Assembly: GCF_008312835.1 (NCBI RefSeq) | Contig: NZ_VSKS01000003.1 | Span: 310,001 to 374,000, forward strand | DNA length: 64,000 bases | Source: Streptomyces marokkonensis | GTDB lineage: Bacteria; Actinomycetota; Actinomycetes; Streptomycetales; Streptomycetaceae | Reading direction: 5' to 3' | Shown here: piece after piece, positions 17,113 through 25,659 of the stretch | How positions within the stretch are numbered: position 1 is the stretch's first letter | How the letters are laid out: each line of letters starts with the position of its first letter | Position numbers and translations under genes: made by a program | The notes under the pieces: generated by a model | Database searches by the model: none | Told to the model about the DNA's origin: nothing | What the model saw: only the letters and a program-made list of their open reading frames with translations

Positions 17113-18512
17113 TGGCGGGGACGCGGGGAGGGCCGGTGGTCCGGCGGCCGGCCGTGCTGCTGTCGCTGCTGCTGCTGGTGCTGGCCGCCTGCACCGGCGG
17201 CGGGGACGGGGACGGTGCGCCTGCACCGTCCGCCGCGCAGGACGTGCCCGGCACGATCGTCGTCGCCAGCGGCCGTGACGTCACCGGCAAGAACGGCGTG
17301 CGCCGGCAGCTCATCGACGCCTGGAACCAGCGCGAGCAGCGGGAGGGCTCGCAGTTCCGCGCCCGGCTGGTGGAGCTGCCGGGCAGCGCCGACGAGCAGC
17401 GCAGCCAGTTGCTGGGCGCCCTGCAGTCCCGCAGCGCCGAGTACGACGTGGTCAACCTGGACGTCACCTGGGTGCCGGAGTTCGCCGCGGCCGGGCTGAT
17501 CCGGGTGCTGCCGGACGACCTGCTGGACGGTGACGTCATCGAGTCCGTGGCCGGGACGGCCCGGTGGGACGGCGAGGTGTACGCGGTGCCGTTCAACAGC
17601 GACGTCGGCCTGCTGTACTACCGGCGCGACCACCTGGAACGGGCCGGCATCGAGCGGTCCGACCTGCGCGACGGCCTGACCTGGGAGAAGCTGCGGGACC
17701 TCGTCGAGGCCCTCGACGCCCGTCCCGACCGCGGCGCCTACAGCAAGGGCTGGACCACCCAGCTCGCCGCGTACGAGGGGCGTACGGTCAACGCGGTGGA
17801 GGCGTTCGCCTCCGCGGTGGAGGACTTCGCGCTGGTCGACGGGGACGGCCGCTACACGGGGACCGTCGAGGACCTGACCGACGGGATCGCGGAGCTGCGC
17901 CGGCGCACCGAGCCGGCGTACACCCTCCAGGACGCCGTCCACTCCGACGAGGCGGCCTCGCTGAGCGACTTCGCCGAGGGGCGCACGGCCTTCCTGCGGC
18001 ACTGGCCGTACGTCTATCCCGCGCTGCACCGGACGTTCACCCAGGAGCAGCTCGGGGTGGCCCCGCTGCCCGGCAGGGCGGTGCTCGGCGGGCAGAACCT
18101 CGCCGTGACCAAGGCGTCGCCGCGGGGGGAGAAGGCGGCCGACCTGATCCGGTTCCTCACCGGGCGGGAGAGCGAACGGTGCCTGCTGGAAGCGGGGTTC
18201 GCGGCGACCCGGGAGTCGGCCTACGGGGACGGAGCGCGCTGCCCGGCGGGCGCCGCCGCGCCGTCCGCGTCCCCCACGGGGGAGGGCGCCGACCGGGTCC
18301 CGCGCGACGAGGGCGGCCGTCCCGCCTACGCCCGCACCATCCTGCTGCCCGCCCTGCGGAACGCGGTGCACCGGCCGAGGACCCCGCTGTACGGGGCGTT
18401 CACCCAGACGTTCACCGCACAGCTCGGTCCGCTGCTCGGAGACGATCCGCCGGGGGACGAGGCCCTGGCTGCGCGGCTGGACGAGGCGCTGCGCAGGGCA
18501 CTGCCCGGCTGA
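17112..18512 (+). CDS. Orphan extracellular solute-binding lipoprotein of the caspase locus
   Basis: A 466-residue lipoprotein. The signal peptide (VVRRPAVLLSLLLLVLAAC) ends in the lipobox LAAC. The mature part is a type 1 solute-binding protein of the sugar-binding kind: TIVVASGRDV, YDVVNLDVTWVPEFAAAGLI, then VPFNSDVGLLYYRRD, LTWEKLRDLVEAL and the late ALGVAPLPGR-like segment. No permease or ATPase gene is nearby, so it is unlikely to serve an ordinary importer. Its ATG overlaps the stop of the caspase gene by one base, giving translational coupling, and the partner carries a related domain. A role as ligand-binding subunit of the caspase sensor is inferred. Confidence 0.9.
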   Translation: MAGTRGGPVVRRPAVLLSLLLLVLAACTGGGDGDGAPAPSAAQDVPGTIVVASGRDVTGKNGVRRQLIDAWNQREQREGSQFRARLVELPGSADEQRSQLLGALQSRSAEYDVVNLDVTWVPEFAAAGLIRVLPDDLLDGDVIESVAGTARWDGEVYAVPFNSDVGLLYYRRDHLERAGIERSDLRDGLTWEKLRDLVEALDARPDRGAYSKGWTTQLAAYEGRTVNAVEAFASAVEDFALVDGDGRYTGTVEDLTDGIAELRRRTEPAYTLQDAVHSDEAASLSDFAEGRTAFLRHWPYVYPALHRTFTQEQLGVAPLPGRAVLGGQNLAVTKASPRGEKAADLIRFLTGRESERCLLEAGFAATRESAYGDGARCPAGAAAPSASPTGEGADRVPRDEGGRPAYARTILLPALRNAVHRPRTPLYGAFTQTFTAQLGPLLGDDPPGDEALAARLDEALRRALPG

Positions 18513-18525
18513 CGGCGGGCGGCCG

Positions 18526-18690
18526 CTACCGCACCGCCGCTTCCACCGGTGCCGTGGCCGGCCGGTCCGGGCCGGGGCCGGTGGCCTTGGCCGGTCCCGC
18601 GTTCGCCGCCAGGACCAGTGCCGCGACCGCGGCGACGGCCGCGGTGAAGCCTCGGGCGTAACGCTCGGTGGAGCGTGTGCGTTCCAGCAC
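18526..18690 (-). CDS. Small secreted-peptide candidate divergent from an XRE-TPR regulator
   Basis: A 54-residue frame from a GTG at 18690. It has a basic N-terminus (LERTRSTERYARG), an alanine/valine-rich hydrophobic core (FTAAVAAVAALVLAANA), a likely signal-peptidase site after ANA or KA, and a short Pro/Ala tail (TGPGPDRPATAPVEAAVR). It is convergent with the SBP gene, whose stop lies 13 nt away, and divergent from a TPR-type XRE regulator. Such pairs (secreted short peptide plus TPR regulator) form peptide-sensing systems in Gram-positive bacteria. The coding assignment rests on codon pattern, signal-like sequence and context; a ribosome site is weak (GCGAGG). Confidence 0.55.
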   Translation of the reverse strand: MLERTRSTERYARGFTAAVAAVAALVLAANAGPAKATGPGPDRPATAPVEAAVR

Positions 18691-18711
18691 GGCGACCTCG
18701 CAACAGCGACG

Positions 18712-18741
18712 GGTTAAGCACGTTTAATCCGCGGTTTAACC
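18712..18741. promoter_or_regulatory. Three phased TTAA boxes between peptide gene and XRE regulator
   Basis: TTAA occurs at 18714-18717, 18724-18727 and 18736-18739, the last inside the palindrome GGTTTAACC (18733-18741). AT-rich boxes are rare in this GC-rich DNA and are spaced by about one helical turn. They probably form the operator of the adjacent XRE regulator and overlap the promoters of both genes. Confidence 0.55.
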
Positions 18742-18787
18742 TAGGGGCTGTCGGACGCGAACGGCAAGGGGAGCTGGGGGAGTTGGC

Positions 18788-20131
18788 ATGGGGGAGCGGG
18801 ACGAGCCGGGGACCATAGGGCGCCGGGTGCAGCAGTTGCGCGTGGAGCGCGGGCTGACCCAGAAGCAGCTGGCCGAGCCGGTCTACACGCCCGCCTACAT
18901 CTCCACGCTGGAAGCCGGACGGGTGCGCCCCTCCGACGACGCGCTGCGGCACCTCGCCGACCGTCTGGGAGTCGCGTTCGACGAGCTGGCGACCGGGCGT
19001 CCGGCGCGGCTCGTGACCGAGCTGCGCCTGCGGCTGACCGAGGCGCAGCGCACGCTCGCCGCCGGCGAGGCGGAGGCGGCCGTGGAGCAGTACACCGGGC
19101 TGCTCGCCGAGGCGGAGACGCACGGCCTGGCCGGGGAGCGGGCCGCCGCGCTGCTCGGGCTCGGGGAGTGCGCGCTGGAGACTGGTGAGCTGGTCGGGGG
19201 CCGCCAGTACTTCGAGCGGGCCGAGGCCGGGCTCGCCGACGCGCCGCTGACCGCGCGGGTGCCGGCGCTGCGCGGGCGGGCCGTCGCCCACTACCTCGCG
19301 GGGGAGCTGCGGTACGCGGTCTATCTGCTGGAGTCCACGCTCGACGAGCTGAACCGGGGCGGGCTGCACGACCCGGACGCGCTGCTGCTGCTCTACGCCA
19401 GCGTGATCGGCCCGTACATGGACATGGGCGCGCACGCGCGTGCCGCGCAGGCGGCGGAGTTCGCTCTGGCGCTCGCGCCGCGGTCCGGCGACCCGGCGCT
19501 GGTGGCGCGCATGCACCGGTCGGTGGCGCGCACGCTGCTCGCCGAGGGCCGCCTCGCGGAGGCGGACGCCTCGCTGGCCAGGGCCGCGGAGCTGTACCGG
19601 GGGCTGCGACTGCGCACCGAGCTGGCCAACTGCCACTGGATGCGCGGGTACGTGTACGCGCAGAACGGCGAACTGGAGCGCGCGGAGGAGGAGATGCGCG
19701 AGGCGCTGCACATGCTGTCCGCCACCCGCGCGTCCCTCTACAGCAGCCAGCTGACGGTCGAGCTGGCCGACGTGCTGCACCGGCGCGGCAGCTCGCGGGA
19801 GGCGGCGGAGCTGCTGCGGGACGTGCTCGGCGGGCTCTCCCCCGAACGGGGCGCGGTGCACGCTGCGGCGGCGCACCGGCTGCTCGGGATCATCGCCGAG
19901 GACGCCCGCCGGGCCGAGGAGGCCGAGGAACACTACGTCCGTGCGATGAGCCTCCTGGAACGCGCGGGCGCGGCCGGTGACCTGGCCGACCTGTGCCGTC
20001 TCCTCGGCGACCTCCTGCGCCGCACCGGCCGCGTCGAGGCGGCCCTCGACGCCTACCGCACCGGCCTGGGCCACCGCACCGCCCCGGGCACCACGACCCT
20101 GGGCCCGGCCCCCGCACACCCGCCGGTGTGA
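18788..20131 (+). CDS. XRE-family regulator with TPR repeats (RRNPP-like architecture)
   Basis: A 447-residue protein. Residues 10-70 are an XRE/Cro helix-turn-helix (LTQKQLAEPVYTPAYISTLEAG). The rest is a chain of helix-turn-helix TPR-like repeats (AAVEQYTGLLAEAETHG, LEERAEEEMREALHML-like segments), the arrangement of regulators that bind short peptides or other proteins through the TPR groove. The ATG at 18788 follows AAGGGGAGCTGGGGGAG. There is no membrane segment. The divergent small-peptide gene and the TTAA boxes between them suggest autoregulation and peptide control. In Streptomyces, related proteins influence development and antibiotic production; no specific name can be given. Confidence 0.88.
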   Translation: MGERDEPGTIGRRVQQLRVERGLTQKQLAEPVYTPAYISTLEAGRVRPSDDALRHLADRLGVAFDELATGRPARLVTELRLRLTEAQRTLAAGEAEAAVEQYTGLLAEAETHGLAGERAAALLGLGECALETGELVGGRQYFERAEAGLADAPLTARVPALRGRAVAHYLAGELRYAVYLLESTLDELNRGGLHDPDALLLLYASVIGPYMDMGAHARAAQAAEFALALAPRSGDPALVARMHRSVARTLLAEGRLAEADASLARAAELYRGLRLRTELANCHWMRGYVYAQNGELERAEEEMREALHMLSATRASLYSSQLTVELADVLHRRGSSREAAELLRDVLGGLSPERGAVHAAAAHRLLGIIAEDARRAEEAEEHYVRAMSLLERAGAAGDLADLCRLLGDLLRRTGRVEAALDAYRTGLGHRTAPGTTTLGPAPAHPPV

Positions 20132-20420
20132 CTCGTGCGAGCCCGGTCCCGGGCTCGCCCACCCGTGGGTCCGGGTCCCGCACACGGCGGTCCGGGACCC
20201 TCCCGCCGCGCACCCGCCCGGACGGGGCCGTGCCGGACCGGGGCGCCTCCGGCCCGGCGTGCCGGACCCGGTCACCTCCCTGTCGCCCCGCCTCTCCGGG
20301 GCACGCCGGGTCGTCCCCGCGTCCCCCGCCCCGTCCCGGGCGCGGCGACCGGGCCGGGCGGTGTTTCGGGGGTGGGGCGGAGGGTAGCCGGGGAGCGATT
20401 TCGGAGGGTGACGGGAGGCG

Positions 20421-21182
20421 GTGGGCGTGCGGCCCGGGGACGACCCTGGGGGTGACCCCGACGACCCGGACCGGGGTACCGGTCACGGGGAGTACGAGCG
20501 GGTCGGCGAGGCGGTCTCGGCGGGGCTGCGCGGGGCCGGGCCCGCCGCCGTGCCCGGGCGCCTGTGCGCCGTGGCCGTCTCGCTGCTGCCGGTGGACGGC
20601 GCGAGCGTGTCACTGCGCGGCGACAGCATGCCCGTGCACCTCGGCGCCTCCGGTCCTCGCGCCGCGCGTCTCGCCCAGTTGCAGGCCACCCTGGGCGACG
20701 GCCCCTGCCGCCACGTCCTGGCGACCGGCGCGCCCGTGCTGGCCCGCGACCTCACCGCCGACGACTCCGTCCACCGCTGGCCCGTCTTCGCGCAGCAGGC
20801 GCTCGGCGCGGGCGTACGGGCCGTGTACGCGCTCCCCCTGGGCAGCGGCGGCGTCTGCGTGGGCACCCTCGACCTCTACCGCGACACCCCCGGCGCGCTC
20901 ACCGACCGCCAGCTGCACGTGGCCCGGCTGGTCGCCGGCGTCATGACGGTGGCGCTGATGGACCTGCCGTACGACTCCCGGGACGGCGACGAACCCTGGC
21001 TCAGCGGCCTGGCCACCGACCACGACCGCGTCCACCAGGCCGTCGGCATGATCATGGCCCAGCTCGGTGTCGGCGCCGACGAGGCACTGGCCCGCCTGCG
21101 CGGCGACGCCTTCGCCCACGGCCGCACCGCCCTCGAGGTGGCCCTCGACGTCGTCTCCCACCGCCGGCGCTTCGAATCCTGA
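20421..21182 (+). CDS. GAF and ANTAR domain RNA-binding antiterminator-type regulator
   Basis: A 253-residue cytoplasmic protein. Residues 30-175 form a GAF sensor domain (VDGASVSLRGDSMPVHLGASG, then QATLGDGPCRHVLATGAPVLARDL). The C-terminal 55 residues are an ANTAR domain (HDRVHQAVGMIMAQLGV..EALARLRGDAFAHGRTALEVA), which binds dual-hairpin RNA and promotes read-through of terminators. The GTG at 20421 follows GGGAGG at 20413-20418. It is a single gene with a 289-nt leader gap that holds no other gene. The signal sensed is unknown. Confidence 0.9.
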   Translation: MGVRPGDDPGGDPDDPDRGTGHGEYERVGEAVSAGLRGAGPAAVPGRLCAVAVSLLPVDGASVSLRGDSMPVHLGASGPRAARLAQLQATLGDGPCRHVLATGAPVLARDLTADDSVHRWPVFAQQALGAGVRAVYALPLGSGGVCVGTLDLYRDTPGALTDRQLHVARLVAGVMTVALMDLPYDSRDGDEPWLSGLATDHDRVHQAVGMIMAQLGVGADEALARLRGDAFAHGRTALEVALDVVSHRRRFES

Positions 21183-21212
21183 CCCGCCCCGTCCGTGTCA
21201 CCGGTGCGTCGG

Positions 21213-22031
21213 TCAGACCCGTACCCGGCCCTGGCGGGCGACCTCCGTCAGGCGGTCCGCGCCGAGCCGGGTCATCGCCCGGGTGACCTCCGGGAGGACC
21301 TCGCCGAAGCCGCCGTTGGTGAGCGTGATGACGTCCTCGCCGACCCGGACCGCCGCGACGTCCACGGTCAGGGGCGTCGCCTCGCCGCCGGTCTCCCCGG
21401 TCACCCGCACGCGCAGTGCCGCCCGTGCGTCGCCCGCCTCCGGCAGGGAGAGTTCGGACACCTCGACGAGGTGGGTGCCGGCGCCGGTGGTCGCCTCGAA
21501 GCGTTCGCACCTCTCCGGCAGGGTGCCCAGCCAGGCCAGGACGCGGTCCACGTCGGCCGGACGGTGGGCGGCGACCTGGTAGCGGAGCTGGGTGTCGTTG
21601 TAGGTGTCGTCGAGGGTGACGGTGGCGCGCGGGCCGGACGGGGTGCCGAACAGCTCCTCCGTGTAGAGGGCGTCGAGGAGCCGGCGGCAGTCGGGGTTCT
21701 CCGTGGTCGCCTTGAGCACGCCGTCCCGCCAGGTCGCCGCGCCCCGGCTCGTCATCCACGGCTCCCCCAGGTCCGTCTCCGTGATCAGCGCCGCCCGCAG
21801 CTGCGCCTCGCTCAGCGCGGGCGGCGACGGTGCGGGCCGCTCACCGGCGGACGAGGCGGAGGACGAGGACGCGGATGCGGACGGGGCCGGCGGCGGGGGC
21901 TCGGACACGCCCGCGGGCAGGGCGCGGGGCACCTCCCGGTCGGCGGCCACGCACGCCGCCGTGGTCAGCAGGGCCGTCACCGACAGCGCGGAGCCGAGGA
22001 GGGCGCGAGCGGCGGCCGGGGCATGGGTCAT
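21213..22031 (-). CDS. Lipoprotein of unknown function
   Basis: A 272-residue lipoprotein from the ATG at 22031, preceded by GGAGG at the usual distance. The signal peptide (ARALLGSALSVTALLTTAAC) has the lipobox TAAC with C27 as the modified residue. A Ser/Ala/Pro-rich spacer (SASASSSSASSAGE) follows, then a folded region with SEAQLRAALITETDLGEPW, two cysteines (NPDCRR, PERCERF) that could pair, and a C-terminal segment VDVAAVRVGEDVITLTNGG. This is the usual form of Streptomyces PknH-sensor-like or MspA-unrelated surface lipoproteins, but I cannot assign a named family with confidence. Confidence 0.8.
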   Translation of the reverse strand: MTHAPAAARALLGSALSVTALLTTAACVAADREVPRALPAGVSEPPPPAPSASASSSSASSAGERPAPSPPALSEAQLRAALITETDLGEPWMTSRGAATWRDGVLKATTENPDCRRLLDALYTEELFGTPSGPRATVTLDDTYNDTQLRYQVAAHRPADVDRVLAWLGTLPERCERFEATTGAGTHLVEVSELSLPEAGDARAALRVRVTGETGGEATPLTVDVAAVRVGEDVITLTNGGFGEVLPEVTRAMTRLGADRLTEVARQGRVRV

Positions 22032-22507
22032 CGGGGTGCCTCCTGGGGGACCGGGCCGTCCACGAGCGGACGTCCCCTTACGGCACCACCGAGCCGGGCC
22101 CCCCACCAGCGCGGCGAGCCGTCCGGGTGAGCCCCGCCCGCTCGAGCACGGCGGTGTCTCCCCGGGGTGGCCGGCGGTGCCGCCGGTGGGCGGGGCCACG
22201 GGGGAAGCGGGCGTACGGCGTCGTGCGGCGGGCCGGTGAGCCGGGGCCGCGGGCGGAGGCGGCCGGGTCCGGTGCCCGGCGGCCCGGACGCCCGGATCCG
22301 CCGGGCCGCCCGGCCGGCGCCGTGCCGGAGGCCGGGGGGCGGGCCGTTCGGCGTACGCCCGCGGGACGGGAGGGGCCGGCGGGCGGCTCCGCGGAGTCAC
22401 GGCCGCGGCGGACCGCCGGGCGGGCGGACCGGCGCGGGTCCGTCCCCGGGGACCCCGCGTAAGGTCGTCGGCCACGGTACGTCCCGGCAGCAGGAAGGTG
22501 GCCCCTC
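22032..22507. other. 476-nt intergenic region, no gene seen
   Basis: Open frames here are long on both strands only because of the high GC content; none has a ribosome site, a sensible start or recognisable protein character. It holds the divergent upstream regions of the lipoprotein and the nucleoside hydrolase, including a possible -10 TAAGGT near 22459. Confidence 0.6.
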
Positions 22508-23494
22508 GTGACGAACGGCCTGCCCGTCCCGGTGATCGTCGACTGCGACACGGGCGTCGACGACGCCCTGGCCCTGCTCTTCGCCGTACGCCACCCGGGG
22601 ATCGACCTGCGCGCCGTCACGTGCGTGGCCGGGAACACGGACGTGGACGGCGTCGTGCGCAACACGCTGACCGTGCTGGAGCAGGCGGGCGCGCCGGACG
22701 TCCCGGTCGCGCGGGGCGCCGAGCGCCCCCTGATCGAGGCACCGCGCTCCGCCCGCCACGTCCACGGCCACGACGGCATGGGCGACCTCGGTCTGCCCGC
22801 CCCGCGCCGCGCCCCGGCCGGCGTGGACGCGGTGACCCTGCTGCGCCGGGAGATCCTCGCCTCCCCGCGCCCGGTCACCCTCGTGCCCACCGCCCCGCTC
22901 ACCAACGTCGCCCTGCTGCTGCGGACGCACCCCGAGGTCACCCGCAACATCGAGCGGATCGTGTTCATGGGCGGCGCGGCGGGCGCCGGGAACGCCACGC
23001 CGGTCGCCGAGTTCAACGTGTGGCACGACCCGGAGGCCGCCGCGATCCTGCTCACCGCGGGCGTGCCGGTGACGATGTACGGCCTGGACGTGTTCACCCG
23101 GGTGGTCGTCCCGGGGGCCGAGGTGCGGCGGCTGCGCGCGAGCGCCGAACCGGGCACCCGGCTCGCCGGCGACCTGCTCGCGCACCGGCCGGCCCACCCG
23201 GGCAGCCGCCCCGGCGACCCCGCCGAGGACGACGGCGGGCTCGGCGACGCGGGCGCGCTGTGCGCGGTCGCCGACCCGGAGGGCCTGACGACCCACCGCC
23301 TCCCGGTGGAGGTCTCCCTGGCTCCCGGCCCGGCCCGCGGCCAGACCGTGGTCGACCGCCGCCCCCGCGCCGGCGAGTCCGAGCTCCACGAGGGCGTCCG
23401 TGAGCAGTCGCTCGTGGACGTCGCCCTGGACGTGGACGTGGCGCGCTACGTGTCGCTGTACCTGGCGACGGTCGAGCGCCGCCCCCCGGCCTAG
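22508..23494 (+). CDS. Nucleoside hydrolase (inosine/uridine-preferring type)
   Basis: A 328-residue enzyme of the IUNH family that cleaves the N-glycosidic bond of ribonucleosides in purine and pyrimidine salvage. The calcium-binding DCDTGVDDALAL motif is at residues 12-23, with NTDVDGVVRNTL, the central FMGGAAGAGNATPVAEFNVWHDPEAA region that contacts ribose, and a catalytic-site Asp near TMYGLDVF. The GTG start follows AGGAAGG. The C-terminus ends in ERRPPA; the DNA spanning this end and the stop codon is repeated twice downstream. Confidence 0.93.
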   Translation: MTNGLPVPVIVDCDTGVDDALALLFAVRHPGIDLRAVTCVAGNTDVDGVVRNTLTVLEQAGAPDVPVARGAERPLIEAPRSARHVHGHDGMGDLGLPAPRRAPAGVDAVTLLRREILASPRPVTLVPTAPLTNVALLLRTHPEVTRNIERIVFMGGAAGAGNATPVAEFNVWHDPEAAAILLTAGVPVTMYGLDVFTRVVVPGAEVRRLRASAEPGTRLAGDLLAHRPAHPGSRPGDPAEDDGGLGDAGALCAVADPEGLTTHRLPVEVSLAPGPARGQTVVDRRPRAGESELHEGVREQSLVDVALDVDVARYVSLYLATVERRPPA

Positions 23495-23783
23495 TCGCTC
23501 ACCGGCCGCGCCCCGGCCGCTTCCGGGCGTCCGTGCCGGGACGGCGTCCGCCGCCGCGGTGCGGGGTGTGCCCGCCGGGTGGGCCCGGGGCCGCTCCCCC
23601 TCGCCGGGTGCCGCCCCCCGGCGTAGTCCGCGCCCCGGGCCGCTTCCGAGGGGCCGCGCTCTGCTCGTGGCCGGGCGTCCGTGCCGGGACGGCGTCCGCC
23701 GCCGCGGTGCGGGGTGTGCCCGCCGGGAGGGCCCGGGGCCACTCCCCCCGCCGCCGGGCGCCGCCCCCCGGCGCAGTCGCTCA
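23484..23783 (+). repeat. Repeated GC-rich blocks after the nucleoside hydrolase gene
   Basis: A block of about 110 bp starting CCGGGCGTCCGTGCC at 23523 recurs at 23671 (period 148) with few differences. The motif CGCCCCCCGGC followed by TAGTC or CAGTC, which at 23484 spans the stop codon of the nucleoside hydrolase, appears three times. No gene is credible in this 412-nt gap. The pattern looks like tandem duplication that began at the gene end. Confidence 0.85.
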
Positions 23784-23906
23784 CCAGGCGCGGAAGCGCG
23801 CCCCCCGCGACACCCGGGGAATCGATCCCCGCTGCCGGAGTGTTCGCTTTTACGGTGGTGTGGACAGATTCTCCGCCGGTACCCGCACGCACCCAGAGGA
23901 GACCGC

Positions 23907-25610
23907 GTGACCGATCGCATCCCGACGCCCGACTCCCGGCCCCCGCATCCGGCGCCCGGCGCCACGCCCGACCTCTCCTCCCGGAACCCCGACTGGTGGC
24001 GGCAGGCCGTCGTCTACCAGGTCTACCCCCGCAGCTTCGCCGACGCCGACGGCGACGGGCTCGGTGACCTGCGCGGCGTCACCCGGCGCCTCACCCATCT
24101 CGCCGCCCTGGGCGTCGACGCCCTGTGGCTGAGCCCCTTCTACCCCTCCGAGCTCGCCGACGGCGGCTACGACGTCGCCGACCCGCGCGACGTCGACCCG
24201 CGCCTCGGCACCCTCGACGACTTCGCCACCATGGTCGCCGAGGCCCACCGGCTCGGCCTGAAGGTGATCGTCGACATCGTCCCCAACCACACCTCCCACC
24301 AGCACGTCTGGTTCCAGGAGGCGCTGCGGGCCGGCCCCGGCTCGCCCGCCCGCGACCGCTACGTCTTCCGGGACGGCCGGGGCGGGCGGGGCGAACTGCC
24401 GCCGACCGACTGGCAGTCCGTCTTCGGCGGCAGCGCCTGGCAGCGGGTGCCGGACGGGCAGTGGTACCTGCATCTCTTCGCCGCCGAGCAGCCCGACCTC
24501 AACTGGGAGCACCCGGACGTCCGCGCGGACGTCCGGACCACCCTGCGGTTCTGGGCCGACCGCGGCGTGGACGGCTTCCGCGTGGACGTCGCGCACGCTC
24601 TGGCCAAGGACCTCGACGAACCGCTGCGCGACCTCGGAGCCCCCGAACTGAGCCACGAGGGCGCCCTCGCCGACTTCCCGCCCGGCACCCACCCGTTCTA
24701 CGACCGGGACGAGGTGCACGAGATCTACCGCGACTGGCGCAAGATCCTCGACGCCTACTCCCCGCCCCGCATGGCCGTCGCCGAGGCGTGGGTCCCGGGC
24801 GAGCGGCGCGCCCTGTACGCCCGCCCGGACGAACTGGGCCAGGCCTTCAACTTCGAGTACCTGCAGGCCCCGTGGGACGCGGAGGAGCTCCGCCAGGTCA
24901 TCACCGACTCGCTGGCGACCGCGCGCGCGGCCGGTGCCTCGGCGACCTGGGTGCTGTCCAACCACGACGTGGTCCGGCACGCCTCCCGGCTGATGCTGCC
25001 GCCGGACACGGACGAGAACGCCTGGCTGCTGTCCGGCGGCCGCGCCCCCGCCGTCGATCCGGACGCCGGGCTGCGCCGGGCCCGCGCCGCCACCCTGCTG
25101 ATGCTGGCGCTGCCCGGCTCGGCGTACGTCTACCAGGGTGAGGAACTCGGCCTGCCGGAGGTCGCGGACCTGCCGACCGAGGTCCTGCAGGACCCGATCT
25201 GGGAGCAGACGGGGCACGTCCGCAAGGGCCGCGACGGGTGCCGGGTGCCGCTGCCGTGGACCACGACCGGACCGTCGTACGGCTTCGGGGCGGGCGGCGC
25301 CTGGCTGCCGCAGCCGCCCTCCTTCGCCGCGTACGCCGTCGAGGCGCAGGACGGGGTGGAGGGCTCGACCCTGGAGCTGTACCGCACGTCGCTGCGGCTG
25401 CGCCGCAAGCTGCTGGACGGCGAGACGCTGACCTGGGCGGAGGACACCCCGGCCGGGGTCCTGCAGTTCGACCGCGGCGACGGCTGGCGCTGCGTGGCCA
25501 ACCTGTCGTCCGTCCCGGTCTCCCTCCCGGCGGGCGAGGTCCTGCTGACCAGCTCCCCCCTGGAGGACGGCCGCCTCGGCCCCGACACGACGGCCTGGCT
25601 CGGCCGCTGA
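23907..25610 (+). CDS. GH13 alpha-glucosidase-type glycosyl hydrolase
   Basis: A 567-residue cytoplasmic enzyme of glycoside hydrolase family 13, oligo-1,6-glucosidase/alpha-glucosidase branch, acting on short alpha-glucans such as maltose or isomaltose. The (beta/alpha)8 barrel opens with WWRQAVVYQVYPRSFAD. The nucleophile is D227 (GFRVDVAHA), the acid/base E293 (AVAEAW), and the transition-state Asp D354 (LSNHDV). VDIVPNH is the conserved region I. A small C-terminal beta domain follows. The start is the GTG at 23907 after AGAGGA. Streptomyces genes of this kind are usually induced with maltose uptake genes; none are adjacent here. Confidence 0.93.
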   Translation: MTDRIPTPDSRPPHPAPGATPDLSSRNPDWWRQAVVYQVYPRSFADADGDGLGDLRGVTRRLTHLAALGVDALWLSPFYPSELADGGYDVADPRDVDPRLGTLDDFATMVAEAHRLGLKVIVDIVPNHTSHQHVWFQEALRAGPGSPARDRYVFRDGRGGRGELPPTDWQSVFGGSAWQRVPDGQWYLHLFAAEQPDLNWEHPDVRADVRTTLRFWADRGVDGFRVDVAHALAKDLDEPLRDLGAPELSHEGALADFPPGTHPFYDRDEVHEIYRDWRKILDAYSPPRMAVAEAWVPGERRALYARPDELGQAFNFEYLQAPWDAEELRQVITDSLATARAAGASATWVLSNHDVVRHASRLMLPPDTDENAWLLSGGRAPAVDPDAGLRRARAATLLMLALPGSAYVYQGEELGLPEVADLPTEVLQDPIWEQTGHVRKGRDGCRVPLPWTTTGPSYGFGAGGAWLPQPPSFAAYAVEAQDGVEGSTLELYRTSLRLRRKLLDGETLTWAEDTPAGVLQFDRGDGWRCVANLSSVPVSLPAGEVLLTSSPLEDGRLGPDTTAWLGR

Positions 25611-25659
25611 TCCGGCCACCGCGCCCCCGGCCGGGCCCGGCGACGGCCGGGGGCGGCGC

